A DNA stretch of 13,108 nucleotides from NCBI GenBank assembly GCA_036172015.1, contig JAVHSE010000044.1, positions 1 to 13,108 on the forward strand, read 5' to 3'. The DNA is from UBA7396 sp036172015 (GTDB taxonomy: Bacteria > Patescibacteriota > Gracilibacteria > BD1-5 > UBA6164). This document shows positions 1 through 7,733 of the stretch, one piece after another. Each line of letters opens with the position of its first letter. The stretch's first letter is position 1. Under the pieces are notes generated by a model that had not been told where the DNA came from, did no database searches, and saw only the letters and a program-made list of their open reading frames with translations. A program made the position numbers and the translations under genes.

Positions 1-165
1 TTACGTAGTAATGAATTATGAGATAAAACCTGAGAAGAACTAGAAAAGATGATGAGAGGTTTACCACCATCACTCAAAAGTTTAGATATATCAGATAATT
101 ATATTTCAAAAGAAATTCAACAACAATTAGAAAAAGAATTTCCAAATATAAAGATACTATTTTAA
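1..165 (+). CDS. Leucine-rich repeat protein, C-terminal end (partial)
   Basis: This is the last 54 codons of a gene that starts before the window. Frame 1 is open from base 1 to a TAA at 163-165 when TGA is read as Gly; two TGA codons occur. It contains LRR pattern (LPPSLKSLDISDNYI) followed by a C-terminal cap ending EFPNIKILF. The same architecture ends the next gene (QFPNIHFTF), so the two are paralogues. The repeats resemble the 28-29-residue ribonuclease-inhibitor type, which usually makes curved protein-binding surfaces. No membrane segment is visible in this piece. It lies 9 bp upstream of the next gene, so the two are probably co-transcribed. The binding partner is unknown. Confidence 0.75.
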
Positions 166-174
166 AAAACATAT

Positions 175-1251
175 ATGACACCAGAAATATTTTCTCTAAA
201 CATAACCAGTAAAACTACTTCACAAAAACTTTCTTCAGCAACTCAAACACAACTTGATGGAGTAGTTTCAAAGATCACTGGAGTATTGAGTTTAGAATCA
301 CAACAAGAAATACAAGACAAAAATGAAAAGATGAAAAAATTATTAGTTCAATTACAAGAAGAAATAGAAAAAAGAAGCAAAGAAATAGGATATGATTATT
401 GAAAGAGTTATGAAAAAAGACTCTGTCAAAGTGATGAATTTTTAGAAGAGGTATTTCAAGAAAGAGTATTATGAAATGCAATGATAAAAAATATATATGA
501 AAAAATGATAAAAATAACACCAGAGATATGAAGAAAAACTATGAAAGAGAGATTGAAAAAAGATTATTTTGAAAATTTGATCTATGAAAGTATAAAAGAA
601 TATCAATTGAAAGAGGGGAATTTAAGTTTATCAAGAAAACATTGATGAGAGCAAAACTCTGAAAAAATTGAAAAGATAATAAGAACTCTTCCTCTATGAT
701 TAAAAAGTTTGGATTTCTCATGGAATGTTTTATCAAACAAAGTCTGAAANNNNNNNNNNNNNNNNNNNNNNNNNNNNNNNNNNNNNNNNNNNNNNNNNNN
801 NNNNNNNNNNNNNNNNNNNNNNNNNNNNNNNNNNNNNNNNNNNNNNNNNACGATTTCAGAAGATTTGCAAGATATGATTAAAAATTTGCCATTATGATTA
901 AAAAGTTTGGATTTCTCATGGAATGTTTTATCAAACAAAGTCTGAAAAGAATTTGAAAAAATTATGAGAACTCTTCCAGTATGATTGAAGAGTTTGAATT
1001 TAAGTTCGAATGATTTATGAGATACGATTTCAGAAGATTTGCAAGATATGATTAAAAATTTGCCATTATGATTAAAAAATTTGAATTTATCTCATAATAG
1101 TTTATGAAAAAAAACTTCAGAAGAAATGGTAAAAATAATGAGAGTACTTCCAGTGTGATTAAAAATTTTGTATTTATGAGATAATGATATTCCAAAAGAA
1201 ACTCAAGAACAGCTACAAAAACAATTTCCAAATATACACTTTACTTTTTAA
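175..1251 (+). CDS. Leucine-rich repeat protein with helical N-terminal region, interrupted by a scaffold gap
   Basis: The frame starts at ATG 175 (first ATG after the preceding TAA) and ends at TAA 1249-1251, with TGA read as Gly. Residues 1-171 are charged and mostly helical, with a likely coiled coil at about 41-71 (rich in K, E, Q); I do not recognise this part. LRRs start at residue 172 with an exact 29-residue period of the form LPxGLKSLxxSxNxL. The Gly of each unit is encoded by TGA. Five units are visible and a sixth is inferred inside the 100-N gap at 750-849. The last unit runs into a cap ending PNIHFTF. There is no signal peptide or membrane helix, so it is probably cytoplasmic and binds proteins. 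The frame is the same on both sides of the gap. Filling it with the predicted 76 bp gives about 350 residues. It sits 11 bp upstream of the HExxH-VWA gene. Confidence 0.85.
695..1078 (+). repeat. 174-bp tandem DNA repeat (two LRR units), collapsed at the scaffold gap
   Basis: The 55 bases before the gap (695-749) recur exactly at 893-947, with different bases just before each copy. The first 55 bases after the gap (850-904) recur exactly at 1024-1078, and the next base differs. Both matches are exactly 55 bp. A tandem duplication of two 87-bp LRR units (174 bp) explains all of this. Confidence 0.8.
750..849. other. Assembly gap of 100 N inside the LRR array
   Basis: Exactly 100 N, a placeholder length rather than a measured one. 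Each side is a 55-mer that also occurs further right. The simplest path through the repeat puts a second copy of 948-1023 (76 bp) here. That keeps the reading frame and spaces the copies exactly 174 bp apart. Further copies of the 174-bp unit cannot be excluded. Confidence 0.9.
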
Positions 1252-1262
1252 TATTCTCCCAT

Positions 1263-3832
1263 ATGGCACTCGAAAATTTTACACTTAAAGAAAATATTCC
1301 AAAAGATTTTGAAGCATTTTTAGTTTTCTTTGAAAACTGGATTTCATGACAAAAAAATTCAATGAAAGCTTTTTTGTGATTGAATTATGAAGTAAAAGTT
1401 CTCATAGAAAAAGAAGCAAAAACTTTTGCTTTTTCTCCGAGTACAAAAAAAATTATTATTCCTCTTTCTTTTTTAAAAAATTTTCATGAAAAACTTACTC
1501 AAACAGGAAAAATAAATGAGGCATCAAAATTTATTCATACTTTTGAAGATCTTAAATTTTGACTGTATCATGAACTTTCTCATTTTAGAGATATGATGAA
1601 CGAAAAAGACAGAAAAAAAAGATGAGCTATGATAGAAATACTGAAATATGTTTGAGATCAAAAAATTAAATTTGGTACCGATAAAACTATTCCAATTGGT
1701 CAATCTATGCATAGTATAGTAAACTGTATAGATGATATTATTGTCAATACTGAAGTGGAAATGTATATAGGTACTGGAATTGATAAGATTCATTTGAAGT
1801 GATTTTATATGTATAATTTATTTGCTGACAAAAAAGAAAAATTGTGAGGAGGATATATTTTAGTAGATGAAAGATTGAAATATGTATGAGTTCCAAATGG
1901 AACTCATGAAATTAATGATTCAAAAGAAGTTGATTATAGTAAAACACCTCTATCACAAGCATTTCCATATTTTTTACTCAGAAGTTTTATGGTTCCAACC
2001 CAACAAATCAAACTTCCAGAAAAAGTAGAAACTCTTTTATTTTCCAATGAAAAAAGAACTTCGAGATTGAGTTATAAAAGAAGTATAAAAAAAATGGTAG
2101 AAAACATGAATACATATTTTGTGGAATTAGAAAAAAAATGAGACGAAAAAATACAAGAAAGACTCAAACAATTAAGATGAGAATATCTCTCTACTATACA
2201 ATCTTTAGAAAAAATACTTAGTGATCAAAAGTTAGCATGACTATTATCACAATCTATCAAAATGACTCAAACAAACCATATTTACACTGCTGATACAATA
2301 AATCTTCTCGATATTATAAAATTATTTTTGCTTTCAACTGGAAAAGAAAATACACATTCTCTTGATGTTTCTCCGTGACTCAGATATGAAATATATAAAG
2401 CACTCTTTTTACCAATTCAAAAAGGATTTATTTTGATGGATGTATTGACTCAAAATATAAAAGATAATAATTCAAAGTGAAAGTGAAAGTGANNNNNNNN
2501 NNNNNNNNNNNNNNNNNNNNNNNNNNNNNNNNNNNNNNNNNNNNNNNNNNNNNNNNNNNNNNNNNNNNNNNNNNNNNNNNNNNNNNNNNNNNGGATGTAT
2601 TGACTCAAAATATAAAAGATAATAATTCAAAGTGAAAGTGAAAGTGAGAATCAGAGTGAAAGTGAGAGTGAAATGATAAAAATAGAGACAGTGGAATCAC
2701 AGCACTTCATGAATCTCCAGATAGAGATGAAAAAATTAAATTGTTAGAAGATTTAGCAAAAGAAGATGAATCACAAAAAGCAGAAGTATTGATAAAAAAA
2801 CAAAAAGAAATATCAAAATATGATGTAGAGAATATTTTAGAGTCGAGTTGAGTGAGTCAAGTTTGAATTGATACTCTCAATTATATTGTAAGAAATTATA
2901 ATGAATGGATAAAGGAAATAGTTGATTTTTTCTTACAAGAATTAAAAAAACTCGACACTCTTGAAATAAGAAATCAATTTGATGCGAAAAAATGAAAACT
3001 TGATACTCATAAAGTCAGAAAATATGTTGCTTCTGATCCCACTCTGGGTGATATAGAAAAACAAAAATTTTATGATAAAACTGAGCATATTGAAAAAATA
3101 AGTGAAATGCTGAAAAAAATAGATCTCACACTTGCTATTGATGTTTCATGATCAACGAATTCTTTTCGATGAAAAGATGGGATGATGAATATTATTTCGA
3201 CTATTTTATTTATAGCTATGAAGCATTTGGAACAACATATGAAAAATATGATAAATGACTGAAATTATACGATTCCAGTTCATTTTGTACTCTATTGAGA
3301 TGGAAATCCATATTCTTCACATAGTTCGGTTCATAAAAATGATACAGATGAAGTAAAAATGGCAGAAATGAATGAAAAAATTCTCACTCTTGATTGAGGA
3401 ACCAATGATACTACAGCTTGGCAAAAGATATCATATGAATTTTGAAATTTTTTGAAATCAAATCCTGAATATGTCTCTGAGATAAAAAACCAGAAAAGAA
3501 AACCAATTATTTTACAAATTGCAGATAGTGATGTATCAGAAAACGGAGTTGATATTTTAAAAGAAACTTTTTCTACCTATCTACAAAATGATGAAATAGT
3601 AAACAAAATACCAATAAAAAGAATGATTCTTGGAAATGTATCTTTTGACGAAATTACTACAGAAGAATATCTAGAAAGACAAAAAACTTGAAGTCTCTGA
3701 AATTGGGAACCACTTCATTTACCAAATGGAAAAATTCAACTCAAACAAGTTTGAGTAAAACAAAAAAAAGAAATAGTATGACAAATAAAAGCACTTTTTG
3801 CGAATTTTTTTGATGACATAAATTATAAATAA
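1263..3832 (+). CDS. HExxH metallopeptidase-like and VWA (MIDAS) domain fusion protein
   Basis: The start is ATG 1263, 11 bp after the LRR gene; the end is TAA 3830-3832. The pre-gap and post-gap parts are in different frames as printed, but removing the 100 N and merging the 55-bp overlap gives one frame of 805 codons (804 residues). About 31 glycines are TGA and about 18 GGN. Residues 103-107 are HELSH, a zinc-binding HExxH motif; an acidic stretch with an Asn follows at 157-162 (DDIIVN). This resembles the metallopeptidase half of the DUF2201/VWA-like family, where a similar D..xxN motif follows HExxH. Residues about 405-420 form a Gly-Lys/Glu linker. The C-terminal part has a VWA MIDAS set: D575-V-S-G-S579, T662 in a DGGTND context, and D703/D705 in an IADSD strand. 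VWA/metallopeptidase proteins of this kind often partner AAA+ ATPases; none is adjacent here. There is no signal peptide. The domain calls are firm; the function is inferred. Confidence 0.85.
2438..2647 (+). repeat. 55-bp end-to-end contig overlap across a scaffold gap
   Basis: Bases 2438-2492, the last 55 before the gap, are identical to 2593-2647, the first 55 after it. The identity stops exactly at the N run on both sides. This is the pattern left when two contigs sharing a 55-mer end are scaffolded without being merged. It is probably an artefact and not a real duplication. Confidence 0.85.
2493..2592. other. Assembly gap of 100 N inside the HExxH-VWA gene (probably artificial)
   Basis: Exactly 100 N, flanked by identical 55-mers. 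Deleting the N run and one 55-mer copy (155 bp) brings the downstream frame (codon starts at 2 mod 3) into register with the upstream frame (0 mod 3). The likely true gap is therefore minus 55 bp. Confidence 0.85.
2630..2671 (+). repeat. AAGTGA-type hexanucleotide tract coding for a Gly-Lys/Glu linker
   Basis: Imperfect iteration of AAGTGA and GAGTGA. Every TGA is in frame and read as Gly, giving GKGKGESEGKGEG-like sequence between the metallopeptidase-like and VWA halves. The same tract is printed at 2475-2492 on the other side of the gap because of the contig overlap. The true copy number is uncertain. Confidence 0.75.
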
Positions 3833-3889
3833 TGCTTCTCTTTTTAACAAAAAGACTTGCAGAGATCTCTATACTAAATTGGAGACAGT

Positions 3890-4870
3890 TTAAATTTCTA
3901 TCTTTTTTAGTTGAGCTATAAAAAATCATTCTGTTTCTTCACTGGGAAGTATTCTGACACTTTTTACGACTTCATTAGAATAAATATATTTCTCAAATGA
4001 TTTTACTCCTGGTTTGACATATTTTTTAATATTTTCATCTTCAAAAATATTTTCAATAGTTTGTATTTGTATATTTTTATAATTTGAAAGTAGAAAATGA
4101 ACGATTCATTCATTTTCTTTTGGATCCAAAGTACAAGTAGAATATATTAAAGTTCATCAAACTTTTAAAAGTTCAATGGTTTCTTTTAAAATGTCTTTTT
4201 GAATTTTATAATTCGATTCATTTACTCATGTTTTTTCTAAAAAACCATAAGTTTTCTCGTTATTGAGATTGACTCTTCATTCCGCACTACAAGGCAGATC
4301 AGCAATAATAATATCAAAATATCATACTTCATAGAGATTTTTTAAATTTTTTGCATCTCATTTTACTACCGTGACATTCATACATCCTTGTCTTTTTATC
4401 GTAAAATTGAGTTTTTCTAATCTGATAGCATTGAGTTCATTGGCTACTATTTCTCAATTATTTTCTAAAATTGCTGAAATATGAGAAGTTTTCCCTCCAG
4501 GAGCAGCTGTGACATCAAGTACTTTTACATCAGTATTTTTGAGTTCATTTTGAATGACTTCTCAAATAAATTGACTCGTAATTCATTGTAAATATATTTT
4601 TCCTTCGCTAAATATTTTTACATCCCATAAAACTTTTTCTTTTCACTCAAGAAGTTTATATCCATTTGAAAGATAAGGTATTTTTTTAAATAAAATATTT
4701 TTTTCTCTTAAAATATTCTCTATTTCCTCATTGGATGATTTCAAAGTATTTACTCTGAAAGTCACCGGTCTTTTTTCTAAAGAATATCACTTGGTAATAA
4801 TTTGTAGTTCTTCTTTTGAAAATATTGTTTTTATCTTTTCTAGAAATTGTTTTGGAAGTTTTTGTAACAT
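3890..4870 (-). CDS. RsmB/NOP-family rRNA (cytosine-C5) methyltransferase
   Basis: A 326-residue SAM-dependent RNA m5C methyltransferase. The S-adenosylmethionine motif I is LDVTAAPGGKT (118-128; family form LDxCAAPGGKT). Motif IV is ADLPCSAEG (190-198) with the Pro-Cys that helps release product. Motif VI is YSTCTLDPKENEG (243-255), whose Cys246 is the expected nucleophile. The end matches the usual FFIAxLKK strand. It lacks the N-terminal NusB-like domain of RsmB and any C-terminal PUA extension, so it is a minimal core enzyme. The exact rRNA target (RsmB-type C967 or RsmF-type C1407) cannot be told from sequence. The start at ATG 4870 is 14 bp after the ftsE stop, which implies co-transcription. 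Several glycines, including that of motif IV, are TGA. It converges on the HExxH-VWA gene with a 57-bp gap. Confidence 0.9.
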
Positions 4871-4884
4871 TTGCTGATAAATAA

Positions 4885-5565
4885 TTATAAATTATAATTT
4901 CAAGGAGTGATATCAGTAAATATTTTTTTATCTTTGAAAGTAATAACTCTTTTTTGATAAGTATCTACAATATTTTTATCATGAGTTGCAATAATTATAG
5001 TAATTCAACTTCTATTAAGTTCATCAAATATTTTCATAATATTGAGAGCTGTTTTTGGATCTAAATTTCCCGTTGGTTCATCTCATATAATCATACTAGG
5101 CTCATGTACTAATGCTCTTGCAATACTGACTCTTTGTTTTTCTCAACCCGATAACTCTGATACAAATTTATCTTTTTTGAGTAAAAGACCTACTTGTTCT
5201 AAAGCTTCTGGAACTTTTTTAATAATATCCCTATCTTTATAATTACAAACTTCCATTGCAAAAGCAACATTTTCATATACTGTTTTTGATTCTAGCAATT
5301 TATAATCTTGGAATATTACTCAAATATTTTTTCTGTATTTTCTTAAAAATTTTTCAGAAATATTTTGATATAATAATGAACCATTATCTAAAATAATATC
5401 TCAATTTAATGGTTTAAAATCTCAAATAATACTTCTAATAAGGCTTGTTTTTCAACTTCCACTATATCCTATTACAAAAACAAATTCTCATGGATTTATC
5501 TCTAATTTTATACTATCAACTACTTTTTTATTTCAAAAAGCAAGAGTAAGATTATCTATTTTCAT
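4885..5565 (-). CDS. ftsE: FtsE-type ABC transporter ATP-binding protein
   Basis: A 226-residue single ABC ATPase, normal length for FtsE. Walker A is GYSGSGKTS (33-41), Q-loop VIFQD (83-87), signature LSGGEKQ (138-144), Walker B MIIGDEP (158-164), D-loop GNLD (166-169) and H-loop His195. The stretch IGVIFQDYKLLESKTVYENV is typical of FtsE, which pairs with the membrane protein FtsX to control cell-wall hydrolases during division. No ftsX lies next to it: the next gene in the transcript is a methyltransferase and the upstream 315 bp are non-coding. The third glycine of Walker A and the second of the signature are TGA, which would be nonsense in the standard code. LolD/MacB-type ATPases are the main alternative, but the FtsE-specific stretch favours FtsE. 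Start: ATG 5565. Confidence 0.85.
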
Positions 5566-5634
5566 AGTATTTTTATTAACAAGTAATGTAAAGTATGGGA
5601 GTAAATTTTATAAAATTGACTAGGGTTTGAAAAT

Positions 5635-5662
5635 ATTATAAACAAACAAAAATTTTATCCAA
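5635..5662 (-). promoter_or_regulatory. Candidate sigma-70-type promoter for the ftsE-methyltransferase operon
   Basis: On the minus strand, a perfect TATAAT (5640-5635) is preceded by TTGGAT (5662-5657) with a 16-bp spacer. Transcription would start near 5628, giving a leader of about 60 nt before ATG 5565. In such AT-rich DNA a -10 match alone is weak evidence. Confidence 0.4.
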
Positions 5663-5786
5663 AAGATTTTCTAAAATCTCTTATAAAAATTCCAGATATC
5701 TTTAGATAAAAATGTTTGAACGGATATAAATAAGAAATTAAAAACTATTGAAAATTCGCTTGAAACCTCGAATAAATCAAACTTAG

Positions 5787-5826
5787 AAAATAAAAAATCC
5801 TTCTAAAAATTATATTTCCAGAAGGA
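5787..5826 (-). terminator. Probable intrinsic terminator of the AAA+ operon
   Basis: On the minus strand, 55 bp after the stop of the second AAA+ gene, TCCTTCT (5826-5820) pairs with AGAAGGA (5804-5798) across a 15-nt loop. A T-rich run (TTTTTTATTTTC) follows at 5797-5786. The 7-bp stem with a U-tract fits an intrinsic terminator. An overlapping 10-bp palindrome (AGGAATTCCT, 5823-5832) could compete. Confidence 0.5.
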
Positions 5827-5880
5827 ATTCCTATTAACGAGAAAAGAGAAGTTTGAACTGCTCATTTATCCTTTTATTTT

Positions 5881-7692
5881 TTAATTTGTCATAAATCAAA
5901 TACTTCTTGCTTTTGATATTTTTTTTACTTTTCAAATAATTTCTTTTAATTCCTCGATGGTGATATCTTTTGCTTCTTTGGTATCTATTTCTTCAATAGC
6001 TTTTTTAAAAGTAATACTTCTGATGACTTCAGCTATATCAGCTTGAGAGATTCTATCTGAAAGTCTTGCTAACTCGCTTTTATCTATATTTTTAAATGCA
6101 TCAATTGCTTTTTGAGGGAGTTTCTTGAGATATATTTCATAAGTTTCTTCTCTATCTTTTTGATTTGGAAGTCAAACCGTTATTTTTTTTGTCATTCTTC
6201 CAGAGCGAATAACAGCTTCATCAAGAGCATCAAACATATTCGTCGTTCCAATAAAAATAACATTTTCTAATGTTTCATATCATCCCATTTCAGTCAAAAA
6301 TGTATTGACAACTTTTGTATCTTCACTGCTAGTATTTGCAGTTCTTTTTCAAAATAATGCTTCGAGTTCATCGAGTAATACTATAATTTTTTTGTTTGAT
6401 GATTGCGATTTTTTTCTTATTTCATCAAATATTTTTTTTATGTTATTGGCTCATTCATTGATATAAGCAGTTTTTTGAATATCAGTGAGTTTAATATTAT
6501 AAAACAGAGCATTTGTTTCATAAGCAATTGCTTTTGCAAGCATAGTTTTTCCAGTTCATGGAGGTCATTCAAAAATAATTCCATTGGTTTGTTTACTTCC
6601 CCAAGATACAAAAACATCTTCATATTTAATATAGGCAATAATTTCTTTAATTTCTTTTTTTGCTTCTGTTTGTCATCAAATATCTTCAAGAGAAACTTTT
6701 TGTTTTTCAGTTACGAGTAGGTTATGTATGGAAGTTTGAGTTTCTCATCATATTTTTGAAACGACTAAGCTTTCTCCATTTGAAAACAAATGAATTCTTT
6801 TTCCAATAGCGAGTTTATATTCTTTTGCTATAGTATTTATAAGATAATTATTTAATTTTAAAAGATCATTTAAAAAATGTATAATATCTTGTCTATAGAC
6901 GAGTTGATTTTCTTTTGTTATACAGAGAGCTAAATATTTTCCTGTATTCTCTCAGTCGTCTGAGTACAGTGAAGTATCATCTTTTATGAGTTGCATATAG
7001 ATTTGAAATTTTTGATTGCTTTCTACTCATTTATATTGAGTTATAGCTTTCATAATCAGTTCTTGAATTTTTTCTTGTTTTAAAAGTCTTTTTGTTTTAT
7101 TTTTTTTTGATTCTAAATCAAGAGAAATTTGAAAAACAAAATTTTTCATTTTTTCATGGTACATAAAAACATTCGCTCCAAATCATTCTCATACATGAAA
7201 AATTCTTGTATCAAGGAGAGGGGATCACTCTTCAGTATTCCTTTCAGCTTCTTTAAATAAATCATAAGCATTTCCTATTTCTAAACAATATTCATCTCCA
7301 TGAATCAGGTTGATATTTTGATCAAAACTTGTGATATAATCACTTATAATTTCTTTAATTTCTTTATAATTTTTTTCTTTATTTCCGTCTTTTATATAAT
7401 CAGGAAGGAGTACAAGATTAAAAATAAGATTAAAAAGCATTTTATTCAAAGAGATATTGGTTGGAAATTGGAATCATTTATAGAGTGAGAGTTTTGTTAA
7501 AATTCATTGAATAGTATCGAGAGAAAAATCTTCACTGTTTATATATTCACGAATGTATTGTTCTAAAGCTTCTACGAGTACTGTATTTCATCTCGTGATT
7601 TCCACATTGAGATCTATGATAGAAGTTTCTATATATTCTCTTCCATATTTGGTTTGTAATTCTTTTATCTGAGCAAATCTTTTTGAGTTCAT
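5881..7692 (-). CDS. AAA+ ATPase of the FtsH/Cdc48-like class, second of a tandem pair
   Basis: 603 residues, ATG 7692 to TAA 5883-5881. Residues 1-330 are an unrecognised N-terminal region beginning MNSKRFAQIK and containing GFGANVFMY and FVFQI stretches shared with the upstream paralogue. The AAA+ domain begins VSLEDIGGQTEAKKEI. Walker A is GPPGTGKT (376-383), a probable pore-loop aromatic is Y410 in KTAYINEG, Walker B is VLLDELE (D441, E442), sensor 1 is N485, and the second region of homology AVIRSGRM carries arginine-finger candidates R496 and R499. Sensor 2 reads SQAD where most relatives, and the paralogue, have GAD. Two Walker A glycines are TGA. There is no HExxH or other protease domain, so it is not FtsH. 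It ends ARSIGFMTN, close to the paralogue's last residues. It starts 41 bp after the first ATPase gene. Likely role: hexameric remodelling or unfolding of an unknown client. Confidence 0.87.
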
Positions 7693-7733
7693 AGATATTT
7701 ATTTAATATTAAAATAGAATTGAAATAAAAATA

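Larger units (their letters stand above)
5566..5880. other. Non-coding region between ftsE and the AAA+ operon
   Basis: 315 bp without an open frame of useful length on either strand, even with TGA read as Gly. It holds the candidate ftsE promoter and a hairpin that probably ends the AAA+ transcript. I see no tRNA, recognised riboswitch or other structured RNA in it. Confidence 0.7.

Noticed and set aside
695..1078. CRISPR-like or mobile-element repeats.
   Set aside because: The repeats are in-frame 87-bp LRR-coding units without spacers, terminal inverted repeats or transposase.
2438..2647. A true 55-bp duplication flanking unknown sequence.
   Set aside because: The identity ends exactly at the N run on both sides and only merging restores the reading frame.
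3839..3855. Hairpin TCTTTTT-AAC-AAAAAGA between the convergent genes as a bidirectional terminator.
   Set aside because: The stem is almost all A-T with a 3-nt loop and no clear U-tract follows on either strand; chance is likely at this base composition.
5616..5639. Plus-strand promoter TTGACT with TATTAT in the 5566-5880 region.
   Set aside because: The spacer is only 12 bp and no plus-strand gene follows.
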